Assembly: GCA_015680685.1 (NCBI GenBank)
Contig: MNCI01005329.1
Location: forward strand, 43,494 to 107,493
Direction of reading: 5' to 3'
DNA: 64,000 bases
Source of the DNA: Gnetum montanum
Lineage: Eukaryota > Streptophyta > Gnetopsida > Gnetales > Gnetaceae
Both the position numbers and the translations under genes were made by a program. Positions 47,278 to 58,910 of this stretch are shown here, one piece after another. A model generated the notes under the pieces. The model had not been told where the DNA came from. It searched no databases and was given only the letters and a program-made list of their open reading frames with translations. How positions within the stretch are numbered: position 1 is the stretch's first letter; each line of letters starts with the position of its first letter.

Positions 47278-48999
47278 TGAAAGATCTAGCATAGCAGCCT
47301 CAACCCAAAATCCCCAAGACCTTTGAAAAATGGAATTCAAGGTGCCCTTAAAGGTATGGCAAATCACCCAAGGACTTACAAAATGCAAAATGAATGATGC
47401 AAATAGCAATAATGCAGATCTGGAAACCAAATGCAAACTATATTTCATACAAAGTAAAATTTTAAAACTTTATTTACACAATTAATGAATAAGTTGAAGG
47501 ATGTGTACAAACGTTTCTCTAAAGAGAGAAAAAAGGTGTTCACCTGTGTAGGAGTTTAGAACCCATTGAAGCTGATGTGATCCACTTCATGATTTAGGTA
47601 CTCAGCCACTCTTGATGTAATCGAACCTTCTCTACTGCAAACTTTAGATCTACAATATTGTACACTAATGGGAGATGAGAAAAGTAGGGGATTTATGGCT
47701 ACAAAACTACTACATGTTGGGAGTTGGGGATCCTATAAATGTAGCATTGAAACCAAAAATGCACAATTCGAAGAGGGGATAATAAAGGGGGGAATAGGGT
47801 TGTAGGGGTTCCACATTGAGAGGCTTCAAGAAGTTGCATTTTTGCAAGGTTTTAATAGCTATTGGAAGTTAAAAGCGCTATGTGCTCACAATGCCAATGT
47901 GTGAAACCTTGAAAGGGTGTTGATGTTTTGATTTTATAGGTTTTGGGCCATGATTTTTGCTACAAATTGGCTAACAGTTTAGCTGAAAATTACAACAAAT
48001 TTCTACCTTGTATAGGTGAGATGGGTGCCCAAATTTGGGGGTTTACCATATATAGTAAGTGCCAAACCCCATGGTCTTTCCATTTACTATAAATAGTAAT
48101 GAGGGCACACCTTCTATGTTGGAGGTAGATCTTCTATGTAGGCCTTCAATCTTCCATGCTAAAGTGGTTGGTCAACCTTGAAGTTAATGGAGTGTATAAA
48201 TCCTACTTATGTTGCTTCCAGAGTAGGGGGATGTTGTTTCTATGCTTGAGATGGGGACTCCATGCTAGGAAAAAACTTCCATGTTAAGAGGTAAACTTTC
48301 CACACTGAGGGGAAAGGCTTCCATGCTGAGGAGGGAGGTTTTATCCCTACATGCTTAGGGTAGATGAGGTTTACCCTTGTAGGTGTTTCTAGCTTAGAAA
48401 AGTGTATGCCCTCCATGAAACCCATCAAATTGCCATTTTTGGCATCCCAAAAGGCATTTTTGACATCCCCCCACCCAAAGCCCAAATATAGATACTAGGT
48501 GACTCTTTACCTTGGGAAATGAGGCTTTGATTGCTTACAATGCATTTTTCAACCTTGAAAGTATGAAGCATGCAATATTTTCCTCCATGGGTTAAAATCC
48601 TCACATTTACAACAAAGTTTTGCTGTAGGTTTTATGGGGTGAGGGCTACATGATGGAAATTAGTTACAACATGAAATGTTTTGTGGTGTTTCAATGGTCC
48701 CTCTTTGTTGGTGTCTAGAGGATTAACCTAAGAGGCATCAACAAAGAATATAAAACACCACTATAGGTCCACCACTAATGTTCCCTATTCATTCTTGAGC
48801 CAATCATTTCAAACCATGTTGAAGAGTGCTTGTGATGATGGGGTAAGACTATGATGAGATGATGATAGTGATCATTATGAAGATGATCATGAAGGCTAAC
48901 AATGCATTAAAAGTGTTGACATCATGAATATAGTGTGGTATTAACATGTTTTGAAGTGTTTGTTAGTCAGCAAATGCATTTGAGGACATAATCACTTCA
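47278..48999 (-). repeat. Probable GypC 3' LTR
   Basis: On the minus strand it begins TGAAGTGATT right after a strong polypurine tract (AGAAAAAAAGGGGGAG, 49000-49014) and ends near TCTTTCA where GypB sequence starts. The second LTR is not available to confirm the edges. Around 48.1-48.35 kb the words CCATGCTGAGG / CCATGTTAAGAG recur. Confidence 0.5.
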
Positions 49000-49014
49000 C
49001 TCCCCCTTTTTTTC
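49000..49014 (-). other. GypC polypurine tract
   Basis: The plus strand CTCCCCCTTTTTTTC is purine-only on the element strand, next to the LTR start. Confidence 0.65.
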
Positions 49015-49560
49015 TATTGGGTCAGACCTTCATTGGGTCTCATTTCCATGGTTGGCTTGATATGGTTTTTCCATTGACTAAGTTGCATTACATTCAATGG
49101 ACTTGTTTTTTTCCATTGAAGTCAGATGTTTTATGCTTGATGGACTTAATAGTTCTTCCACTCAATGAGCTATGTTACATTTAAATGGACTTGAGGTTGG
49201 AGCATGATGAAGAGGTATCATATGACTATTATACATGAGTGGCAAAAAGAGGTCAACATTGTTTTCCAATGTTTGGAAGGTCATAATTAGGCTATAGGGT
49301 TGGGCTCAAGGAGTATTTCTAGAGGTAGGTCAATGGTACAAGAACTCTTGACAAAGTAGGAAAAACTTATCAAATCATGCACATCACATTTTCATGGTGA
49401 CTTGCTACCATAATGAGTTGTACCCTTATGATGGTCCTACGCTTCATTCTACAAACACAACTCCAAGAGTAGAAGAAAACCAAGCAAATAGAACATGTTA
49501 TAATATTTAAATGCATATATCCCACATAGAATAACAAAATCAATTCACTGAGTTGACCAA
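49015..49560 (-). other. GypC 3' untranslated region
   Basis: No frame. Loose repeats of TTCCATTGA-AAGT and AATGGACTTG occur at 49.07-49.2 kb. Confidence 0.45.
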
Positions 49561-49564
49561 TGTT

Positions 49565-49770
49565 GCTAGTTTAAGGCCATGGTACTAGCTTAAGGTTGTG
49601 GCAGGCTGTGGTGCTAGCTTAAGGTCATAGTGGACTGTGGGACTAGTTTAAGGCCTTGGTAGCCTGTATTATTAGTATAAGGCCTTAGGAGGCTATGTTT
49701 ACACCAATTTTAGGTCTTGGTAGGTCATATTAATAGTTTAAGGACTCAATAGATTATGTTAAAGTAGGCT
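49565..49770 (+). repeat. 29-bp minisatellite, about 7 units
   Basis: Units begin CTAGYTTAAGG and are 29 bases long: CTAGCTTAAGGTTGTGGCAG..., CTAGCTTAAGGTCATAGTGG..., CTAGTTTAAGGCCTTGGTAG..., TTAGTATAAGGCCTTAGGAG..., with one 32-base variant. A 34-bp relative is at 63270-63440 and a short piece at about 53470-53525. Confidence 0.75.
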
Positions 49771-49790
49771 TGCTTGTTGATGGTCATTGG

Positions 49791-50700
49791 CTACATGTAA
49801 TATGACTTTAGATAGGAATGATTAACTAGATTATCCAACTCATTCCCATTGATGTTAGAAATTCTAAATGCTCTATTGCCATAGGCTCTAGTGATAAGGA
49901 AGGACTATTCCCAATTGGTTGAGAATTTATCTACATACTCACAAATAGCTTTGAGGACTAGGTCAACTTTCTTGATCTTAGACTTGGTCAAGTTATGGTG
50001 GTGTTGTTACTTCTACCTTTCTTGATATTGTTCAACATGAGTAAGCGCTTGTATGCATTACTTCTCAATTGAGTCCATGTCCATTGTCTACATCTCCTTA
50101 CTTTTCTTGTATTTTATGAAGTCATTTAGAGCCACACAAAGTGATGGCACATGCAATTCAAGAGGTAAAATAGCTTTAAAATCATAAACCAAGCTATAAG
50201 GTGTTACATCAATTGGTGTATAGTAAGTTGTATGATAGGCCCAAATTTCATAGACAAGTTGCTCATGCCAATTTTTCTTGTTGTTATTGAGAATTTTCTT
50301 GAGCAAGTTGATGATGGCCTTGTTGCTTGCTTCTTCTTGTCCATTAGATTGAGGGTAATAAGGTGACTAGAAGGAATGCTTAATGCCTAGGTCATGATAG
50401 AAATCCTTTGTTTCTTGGCTACTAAATTGTGGTCCATTGTATATGACTATGGTCATGGGTATGCAAAAATAGGCTATAATGTTATTTAGAATAAATTTAT
50501 AGACTTTTTTGGATGTAGTCTTCCTTAGGGAAATAGCTTCAACCCACTTCGTAAAGTATTTGATTATGGTGATGATGAATCTATGTCCCACAGAAGACTT
50601 AGATCTAATGATATCCAAACCCCATAATTGAAACAACCAAGTTATCTGAGTAGTATGGAACTTAATCAGTTGTATGTGTATGAGGTTGCTATGCCATTAG
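49791..50700 (-). pseudogene. GypC integrase, middle Asp replaced by Tyr
   Basis: The core reads LWGLDIIRS, then TKWVEAISLRKTT. The second catalytic position is VIYNGPQF with TAC (Tyr) at 50439-50441, where the family has Asp in TDNGPQF. The Glu is kept in SNGQEEASNKAI (50331-50333), exactly 36 codons on. The C-terminal domain reads KKVDLVLKAICEYVDKFSTN and ends in NHSYLKSYYM, stop at 49791-49793, matching the Tat-type NASHLKKYY end. Confidence 0.85.
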
Positions 50701-51249
50701 CATGTGTCACAACATTTAACATTCTATAAGTAGTCACTTTCCATATAGCGCTAGTAATAGCCTGACCATCTAATCTTAATGATCATACCTCTAGGTCCTA
50801 TATGTCCTCCACAAACACCCTTTTGAACCTCCTTTAGGACTATTCTAGCTTTAGTTTTACATAAGCACTTTAGTAATATGCCATTGCAGGATTGTTTACA
50901 TAATGTGTTATCACCTATGATGATATACTATTTCAATTGTTTGCATACAACATTCTATTGAGTAGTAGTCAAGCCTTGTGAGGACTCTCCATGAATAAGG
51001 TAAAATTTTATATTTTCATACCATTCCATGGTAGGATCAGTATGAATGATGACCACAAAGGTATCCTTAATGTTAAAAGTGATGGGAACAACACAATCCA
51101 TAGTTAGGATAGGAAACTTGCTAATCACATCTAGTGCCACATTGAAGGCTAACCTTGAAATGGCATTGGCTTTATCATTCTTGTTTTGGGATATGTGTTA
51201 TATATCAGCATCTAAGGATTGTTGTAACAATTTCTTCCCTAGGTCACAA
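50701..51249 (-). pseudogene. GypC linker and integrase zinc-finger region
   Basis: One frame reads LDVISKFPILTMDCVVPITF (50955-51140). After it comes the finger remnant VQKGVCGGHIGPRGM. This connects RNase H to the integrase core. Several stops are present. Confidence 0.6.
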
Positions 51250-51700
51250 TAAGGTTGTAAGTGTTTGTATTTACACACAGAGACCTTAGTCACTTGGTTA
51301 ATTAGAAGTTGAGAATTGCCTTTGATTGTTCAACATCTAATTCCTAGTTCATGAGCTACCATCATCCCTCTAATAAAACCCTCATACTCTACTATGTTGT
51401 TGCTACATGAAAACTTGAAATGATAGGTGAAGGATTAGGTTTCACTAGATGGGAATGTTATGATGGTAGCTGCACTAGCCTCATGGGTAGTTGAAGCTCC
51501 TTCAAGGTGCATGATTGCCTCATAGTCCTCAGGCACTTGGCTAATAGCATTAATGTGTTCATTAGTGAACTTAGGATCTATGGTTTCTTGGTCATCAATA
51601 GGTGATATTGTGAGTTATACAGATGGCTATAGATTGAGCTTTAATTGATAATTGAGAGATGTAATGCAGGCAAAATGCTATGGTTATGGCTTTCCATCAG
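51250..51700 (-). pseudogene. GypC second RNase H (archaeal-like) domain
   Basis: The minus strand reads NNIVEYEGFIRGMMVAHELG and then IKGNSQLLINQVTKVSV. This NxAEYEAL...DSxLVxxQV pattern marks the extra RNase H domain that Tat-lineage elements carry between the normal RNase H and integrase. The catalytic Glu of the EYE motif is present; the DS pair reads NS. Confidence 0.65.
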
Positions 51701-53190
51701 GCTATATGGCTACTTTCGTAGATGTTGATCATTATGGATCTGAGTATGTTATCTTTACAAATGATGTTGACTTGGTTTTTAAAGAGGTAGTGTTTTAACT
51801 TATTCAATGAGAAGACTAGTGCTAGACAATACTTCTCCACTTCCATGTATCAAGTCTCATATGAAAATAATGCATGGCTAAGGTAGTACAATGGCATCTC
51901 TACTCCATCATCAAATTTTGACAAAGTAGAGAGGCAATGGACATGTTAGAGATGGTGAGATAGATGTAAAATGGTTTACCCTCTTATAGAGGATAGACTA
52001 TTGATAGTTATGCCAAATTTTGCTTAAGGTTTTTAAAGGCCACTTGACATTGAGTCATCCACTCCTAGTGAACCTCTTTATTAAGAAAGTGTTGCATGGG
52101 TTGTAACTTATCCATAAGCCTAGCGATAAACCTATGAATAAGTTTTAATTTGCCTAGTATTTCCTTAAGCTCGTTAAGGTTGGTAGGTACTACTAATTTG
52201 GATATGGACTTAACCTTATTACGATTGACATGTATCTGTGCTTTAGATACTAGTCTTGATACCAAAGAAATATTTCTTAGGGTTGAGCCTAAGCTTGTAC
52301 TTGATGCATTATTTAAGCATAAGATCTAGGTCATTAGCATGATCATTGGTCACTTTGGACATAATAGCTATATCATCTACATAGTTATTGAGAAAACCTA
52401 GCATGTAATCATTAAAGATTAGGTTATGACTTGTTAATAGATTGCACTTGCATTATTAAGGCCAAAGGACATCATAGTATAGCAAAAGTACCCCAAGGGA
52501 TCATGAAGGTCATGCTAAATTGGTGCTTTGGGTTGATCCAAATTTGGTTGTATCCCAAGAATCCATCCATAAAGAGAAACAAGGCATGTCCAACCATAGT
52601 ATTGATAAGTTAATCAATAATAGGTAAAGGGAAGTCATCCTTGATATTCTCTTTATTTAGGTCTCAAAAATTGATGCAAATATGGATACTCATATTTTTC
52701 TTATGGACTACGATTATATTGGACATCCATTCTGCATAGTTGACAACCCTAATGAAACCAACTTAGTAGAGCTTTGAGATCTCATCATGAACTTCCAAGG
52801 CCAAATTAGGTCCAATTTTGCATACATTTTTCTTAATTAGTCTAATGCTAGGATCTAGTATGATATTATGTTAGACTAAATATGGGTCTAGACCTAGCAT
52901 ATCTTCATATGACTAGGTAAAGACCTTAATATTACCTTGTAGTACCTTGATGATGTCTTGAGTCTATTGAGGTTTCAATGAAAAAATTAGTTTAAATGTT
53001 TTCTCCTCAGCATGTGTTGTGATAGGAACCTCAACTAGAGAGTATTTGGTTATGTTTCCCACCTATATGTCAAGGGTTTTGACTAGGTTTTCAGGCAATT
53101 CTAGAGGTTTCTCTATTAAGGCTATGTAGTCAACATCACTCTCCAGCTCAAGATTTAAGCAATCAGGGTCAATATACCATTCTATATCAT
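51701..53190 (-). pseudogene. GypC reverse transcriptase / RNase H
   Basis: RT starts near LELPENLVKTLDI and reads SYEDMLGLDPYLV, then LALEVHDEISKLYxVGFIRV, VNYAEWMSNIIVVHKKN, FPLPIID, ALFLFMDGFLGYNQIWI and TFMIPWGTF. The core is NYVDDIAIMSK (YVDD at 52372-52383). It continues with ISKLVVPTNLNELKEILGKL and HRFIARLMDKLQPMQHFLNK (52065-52265). The EDMxGLDPxLV...HKL entry is typical of the Tat/Ogre branch. Frame changes and stops abound. Confidence 0.88.
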
Positions 53191-53809
53191 CATAGAGTCA
53201 ATGTAGGCACAAATTCAAGCTAGTCTACTTCCAAGTACTCCTACTTTGGTCCTACATGTCAACAAAAAGCATATTAAGTGGCATTTGGATAAAAGTAAAT
53301 AAACAATGCTAAAATACTATAAAATTATGCAAATACATGCTATTCTAATGCAAACAAGATCATCCAAGGCTATAAATAGGATAAAAGCAAGCAAAAAAGT
53401 GAAATAAGGGCCAAATAAAGGGAATTATTAGAAATAAGGCTAAAAATGGTCAACAAGGGGCATAGTGTTTCCAGTTTTAGGCCTTAGGTAGTCATGATGC
53501 TAGTTTAAGACCATTGTGGGCCATCGTCACATGGTGCCAAATTATGGTTAAGGAAGGCTAAACCACACAATTTGATACCAAAACAAGGCTAAATAGAGGT
53601 AAATAAGACTATAATAAGGCAAATAAAGAAAATATAAGACTGTAAATTCTATACTAGGTCTAGAAGGTCAACAATGCAACACAAGGCAAAAAATAAGTCA
53701 AAACATCATGTAATAAGGCAAAATCAAGCAAAACAAGCTACACATGGTAAAAATTGGGTAATATAGGTCCAAAAAGAAGTGAGGGTTTCTAGTGTTATGT
53801 CTTAGTGAT
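53191..53809 (+). other. A-rich DNA with a minisatellite piece; nothing coding
   Basis: AAGGC/GGCTAAA words recur. At 53470-53525 there is one and a half units of the CTAGTTTAAG minisatellite. The minus strand at 53521-53541 (TTTGGCACCATGTGACGA) could be a decayed primer site but overlaps that repeat. Confidence 0.4.
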
Positions 53810-54365
53810 CCTTTCTTTAGAGTTACAATGTTATAAGGTATGTTTGGACATCAATCAGGGTTACTTTTGGGCTATTTAAACCTAAAAATCAAGGGTTTAA
53901 AGGATTCCATGTTGGATCCCCATTATTTCCATGCTAGCTAGCATGGAAGGAGTGGTTCTTAGTGTGAAAATGAAGGAAAGTATATCTTGGAGCATCTAAA
54001 GGTGAAAAATTGAAGTTCGAGGGCCTTCCCAAGGCAATGCAAGGCCATATTTGTCAAAATTGGGTAGTTTAAAGGTCAATAAAGGCCAAAAATTAGGTTT
54101 TGAAACTTTACCACCTTTCTTTCATGTTGATGAATGTTTCTAGGAGGGGTATCAACATGGAGGATACAAATCAAAGCTAAAAAGAAAGGTTAAATTAACT
54201 ACTAGGATGTAGATCTAGGAGTTATGCATTCTCTAGCTTCATTGTGAGGTCATTTAAGTCAATTTTGAGTGTCAAAATTACTTCAAATTACTTCGCCCCA
54301 TTTTCCATGTTGAACATGATGGATCAATCATGGAAGGATGTGGATGCACTTGTTCTATGACTTTG

Positions 54366-55121
54366 TGATGAAGCCTACTGCATCAGCTAGGCTATGTCGA
54401 CGAGGCTTTGTCGATGTAACTATGTCAACGTGACCCTGTCGACTCATCTTTACATGTGTTGACATGGCCTCATCAATGGAGAGTCCGTTTTTCACTATAA
54501 ATATGCATGCACCTGCCACATTTATGGCACCTTTTGTTCAAGTTGTAGTGAAGCTCTTATAGTTTGTTTCTGCAGGAGTTAGATTACTTTCCCTAGTGCA
54601 TGCCCACAATGTGATGATTGTAATTGTACGAAATCTTTGTTCGAGTGTGACGTACTTGGACACACACATGATTGGAAAAAAAGATTGAGATTACTCCATC
54701 ATTGCAGCATTCATTTAGCTTTTAATTACTTTAATTGTTAATTATTTATTATTGTATTTTTAATTAATATTTCCTTTATTGGCAATTACACTTCCGATTG
54801 TTAATGTGGAATGAGTACAATTTAATCATGAACATTTAAGTGTAACTACTTGGTAACCCAATAGCATATCTAGTAGTGTTCAAGTAATTTTTTCCCCATC
54901 ATCTCTAGGAGTAGCATTAGTTTACGATACCATCATTCACCTCACTCTAGACTAAACCATATGTGGCAAAGAAAATACTAGGTCAGGTGGAAAGACAATG
55001 AACTACAATCAATGTGTAACTATCTAGATACCACAACTAGTTTGTTTACAGAGTTTGACTAGATCATGCGTACACACTCATGTTCATATGGTTGAGTGTA
55101 GTGGTACCTCACCACTCATCA
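54366..55121 (+). mobile_element. Gypsy solo LTR 2 (756 bp), GypA-related
   Basis: Starts TGATGA and ends TCATCA. Target duplication CTTTG is perfect (54361-54365, 55122-55126). It shares GTGATG-TTGTAATTGTAC, GAGTGTGA-GTACTTGGACA and the 3' end with solo LTR 1. Removing it restores the phase of the 190-bp array. Confidence 0.93.
54392..54447 (+). promoter_or_regulatory. Four 14-bp U3 units with GTCGAC core
   Basis: CTATGTCGACGAGG, CTTTGTCGATGTAA, CTATGTCAACGTGA and CCCTGTCGACTCAT lie end to end. A TATA-like CTATAAATA is at about 54495. Same position and unit length as the GATATC units in GypA and solo LTR 1. Confidence 0.7.
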
Positions 55122-57400
55122 CTTTGGGATGGGTTGGAAGCACATCAACCAAGTTTATAGGCTCTTAGGATTATAGATCATGATTTTCCAAGTTTTTGTC
55201 TAATTATGGTCATGTTTATAGGTCATTTAATGGTATCTAAGTTTCCATCCCCTTGTTTCCACACTGAGGGAGTTGCTCTAGTGTGTAAGACTATGGCGAT
55301 GAAGTTTTGAAGGCCAAAATAAAATCAAACAAGCATAATCTCAAGGCTAGAGGATCATAGGCTTCTCTAGCATAGTTTTTTGGTGTCTAGTAGTGCCATC
55401 CTATCACCAAAAGTGGAAAGGGAACTTCATCCCCTTGTTTCCATGATTTTCAACATGGAAGGAGCCTTTTCTAAAATGTATGAAATAAGAATACTAGATC
55501 TGGGCAAATTTTGATCACAATAGACTATGCATGTCAACTCCTAGAGTTACCAAAGTCAAGGGCTAGGGTTTCATATCAAAATTTGGTAATTTTGGGTGTT
55601 CCTAAGTGTTTTTCTAAGCTTTCCTATTTTTTCCATGGTAAGGATGGAATGCCCAACGTGGATCCATCTAGGAAGATCAAGGGGAGAAGATTTTTGGCTA
55701 TGTGAAATTAATTTTGTAGTGTTTGAGGATCTTGGAAGGTGCAAACATGGTCCTAGGATGTACACAAGGTTGTCCAGTGTCTATTTGAGTTATCTAAGTG
55801 ATTTTCTTAAGTCATCATTAAGTTCCCCATTGTTTCTATGCTAGCTAGTATTGAAGAGATGGCTGTCAACATGTAAGAACTAAGGGACTCTACTTTTTAC
55901 TACTTTGTGTGATTTCTAGCCATGCATGTGGGTCTCTAGGATTACTAGTATTGATTGTTGATACCTAGAGTTAAAATCTAATCACGTTAACAATTGTTAG
56001 GTGGTTTTTAGGCTTCTTACCTCCATCCACACTAGGGCTAGGATGCTTAGCATGGATGGGATCTCTCTCAATATGGAGACTTCAAGGGGAACAATTTTGG
56101 ACTATTTGAATTGAATTCTAGAAGTCTGGTGGCTTCTAGAAGGGTTGAGTTGCTTGTGGAAGTTAGTTTTCATGAAAATTTCAACAGTTTTAACTTTTCC
56201 CCTTCATGCACACTATGGCTAGGATGCTTAATGTCGATGATGTTCTACCTCAGCATGGAATTATCTTATGGGATTGTGTTTTGTTGATTTTTGACATTTT
56301 GGTGGCTTTTGGAAGTGCTATCAAGGTTTTGCTACTAGTGTAAGGTAATTTGATGTCATTTTGATGCATTTGGGACTTCCTACTAATCTTCCTAGTTGCA
56401 TCCATAATATTTCTATACCATCTAGCATGGAAGATGTCTCCCCTAGCATGGATGAACCAAGAATATCATATCTAGGCCAGTTTGATATAGAATCAACCAT
56501 GCATGCTAGCATTTAGGGTTGTCAGTATCATTGGTTGATACTTGGTGTCAAAATCTAGCATTTTGGAGGTTCCTAAGTATCTCATGTAATAAACCCCTCT
56601 TCTTCCATGTTGGGCATGATGGCCCCAGCATGGATGAAAGAGGGATGGTAGTTTTGTACCATTTTTAACTACTTTTGAGACATTTGAAAGGTCTAAAAGG
56701 TTCTAGTAGGGTCTAGGGATCACCAATGTAGGTCATTTAGCTATTTTAGGTCATAAATGAGGTTTTCTTACATGACCCCTAGGTTTCTAAGCTAGCTCCA
56801 TCCTAGGTAGCATGGAGGGAAGAGGTTTATCAATGTGGAATAGGCTATGGATGGAAAATAAACTTGTCTAAATGTCAAACTAGGCTACTAAAGGCTATGA
56901 GGGAGTGTTAGGCTTGAAAAATAGCTACTAGGTAGTTGATTTATGTAGTTTTGATCATTTCCACATTCATGCATGTTGAGGCTAGGATGATTAGCATGGA
57001 TGATGCCTCCCCCAACATGGAACCACCAAATCCTTAGTTTTTGAGTACTTTTGATTGGATTTGGTGAGGTTTTAGGATTTCCAAGGATGATTAGAGGGGT
57101 CCTAGGTCATGTGGGTCCACTTTGGGGGTCAAACTTAGGCTAGATGGGTGTTTGAAAGAAAGAATGGATACACACTAGGTATTTTTGCCCTAGCTTGAAA
57201 ACCCAAGGTGTCCAATTTTGATAAGGTCCAACCCCCTTTTCAAGCCCAAATTTAAATACATGGAGGGGGGGTGTTGTAGCTACCAAAAATGCCAAGAAAG
57301 TTTGGTTTTAAGGTTTCTATGAGGTGGGAGACATGTATTCACACTAGGCATGGTATTCCTAGTGTGGATGCATGGGGGTTAAGGCTTGGACAAGTTTCTA

Positions 57401-58297
57401 AGTGTTGAAGGAATCAAAACCCCAATGTTGATGTAGTTTTTAGGCTAAGAGAGAAGTCATATGGTGGGGTCCATTGTCCAAAATTTAAAATTTTAAAATT
57501 TAAAGTTATCTCCCATCAATCCTAGTTTGGGAAAGACTTTCCTCTCCTTGCACTTTAGTGTTCTTTGAGTTCTAGTGAACCAAATTGGCAACAGTGATTT
57601 GGAGATGGACGTTTAGGTTTAAATTGGATTTTTATTATCAAATTTTGTTAACAACCATCATAAATTGTCATTCCCACACATAACACACTAGAGGAGAGCC
57701 TAAGTAAGGATTTTTTTATTGTAAAAATCATTAATATTCAATGTGAAATCATCATATCTTCTCTTTAGCCAACATAGAACCTTCATTCCATCTAGATTTG
57801 AAATATTTCCAAAGTTGGCATAGTTAGGACACCCAAGCATCATGGAGGAAAAAGTAAGAATCCATTGATCTAAAAACCTGATGAGAATTCTAGAAATCTT
57901 TTTGGACTTCCTAAACTAGTTACCATTTAGGCTTGATCTATGGCTACCTAAAGGTAGGTAGTTCTAACCATTTTTCCTTTAGTTTATAGCTATTTTTCTT
58001 ATTTTTCTAGGTATGGATGGGGCCATTTTTCTTAGATCTAGGCTTTAATGTTTGTAAAAATTTAATTTTAATAAAATCCTACCCTCCTATTTTTGTGTGT
58101 TGTTATCTGGGTATAAGTCAGTTTGGCTATGATGGCTTCATTTCATGGCTAGATTAAGTTAAATTTTACAAGTTTTGGGTTTTTTAGGTGTTTTTTTTTT
58201 ATGAAAAAATTAAGCAAGGTTTTGTATGTTTTCTTAAGAAAGCAGCTTAGGTTTGGAAAAATCTAATGTTATGGGTTTTTATGGTTATGTTAATCTT
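57401..58297 (+). other. AT-rich DNA between the two arrays
   Basis: No frame. It may be decayed array units. A self-complementary AAATTTAAAATTTTAAAATTT-like tract is at about 57480. Confidence 0.35.
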
Positions 58298-58910
58298 TCC
58301 AATGGCTATGATCCCCTTTAATTTGGGTTTATAATGACAAAGTTATTGTTGTTTAATTGAGGTTGTGCACTTAGGTTTTTATACCATTTTCCAAAATTTC
58401 ATGTAAATTCACAATTTTTTTATAAAACAATGGTAGGGGTTTTGGATAGGTTTTAGTTATGCCTAGGTAGGTCTTGGTCTCAGCTTTCCAATAAAGGTGG
58501 AATCACTCCCTATGGACTTGAAATGACTTTTTAATGAATTTTTTACTAAACTCGTGTAAAAGGTGTTTGTGCCATTTTAAAATTTTTATCCAAGATAATG
58601 AATTTTTTTCTAAATAAATAGCAATGTTTTTTAATTTTTGTTGAGTGTGAATGCGTAGGGATCAATTGAAGCTTTCAAATCGTGATGGAATCACTCTATA
58701 TGAATCTCAAATGAATTTTTGGTGAATTTTCTCCCAATCCTACACAAAAGGGGGTTGAGGTTGATGACTATAGTTTTTCTATTTTGGCTATGTTTTATGT
58801 AAAGATAGTGATGTGCTTCTAGTTGTACTGGACATGGCTAAAAGGCTATGATTTTAGAATTCCTTCCATGATGGAATCACTAAAATTGGAGCTACGATGG
58901 ATTTTTAACA
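58298..58910 (+). repeat. Second tandem array, period about 187 bp, 4 units
   Basis: The phrase CTTTCCAATRR.GGTGGAATCACTCC, then a relative of TGAAATGA-TTTTTAATGAATTTTT, recurs at about 58298, 58485, 58672 and 58858, spacing 185-187 bases. Confidence 0.6.

Larger units (their letters stand above)
47278..53190 (-). mobile_element. GypC: Tat-like Ty3/Gypsy element, minus strand, 5' part lost
   Basis: Probable 3' LTR (47278-48999), polypurine tract, integrase, a second (archaeal-type) RNase H, RNase H/RT. It appears inserted into GypB. Gag, protease and the 5' LTR are not found to the right of 53.2 kb, so the copy is truncated or rearranged there. All frames carry stops. Confidence 0.75.
53810..57400 (+). 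repeat. Degenerate tandem array, period about 190 bp, about 17 units
   Basis: A core of the form CCATG-TRGG...CAGCATGGA-G recurs at about 53929, 54122, 54305, then after the solo LTR 55259, 55441, 55633, 55837, 56027, 56209, 56401, 56604, 56789, 56967 and 57336. Spacing is 180-205 bases. Between the cores a second phrase (ATGCATG..., GTTGATAC-T-GTGTCAAAATC) also repeats. The core is itself an inverted repeat; at 53927-53948 it is a perfect 22-bp palindrome. Units are highly diverged, so the array is old. No frame runs through it. Confidence 0.75.

Noticed and set aside
48240-48485. Minus frame of 81 codons rich in Trp and Pro
   Set aside because: It lies in the presumed GypC LTR and is built from the repeated CCATGCTGAGG words. 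No domain.
49565-49770. CRISPR-like reading of the 29-bp repeats
   Set aside because: Units are diverged throughout with no conserved repeat alternating with unique spacers. It is a plain minisatellite.
53521-53541. Possible GypC primer-binding site (TTTGGCACCATGTGACGA on minus)
   Set aside because: It overlaps the minisatellite unit and no matching 5' LTR follows. Similarity to the usual TGGCGCCGTCTGTGGG site is only partial.
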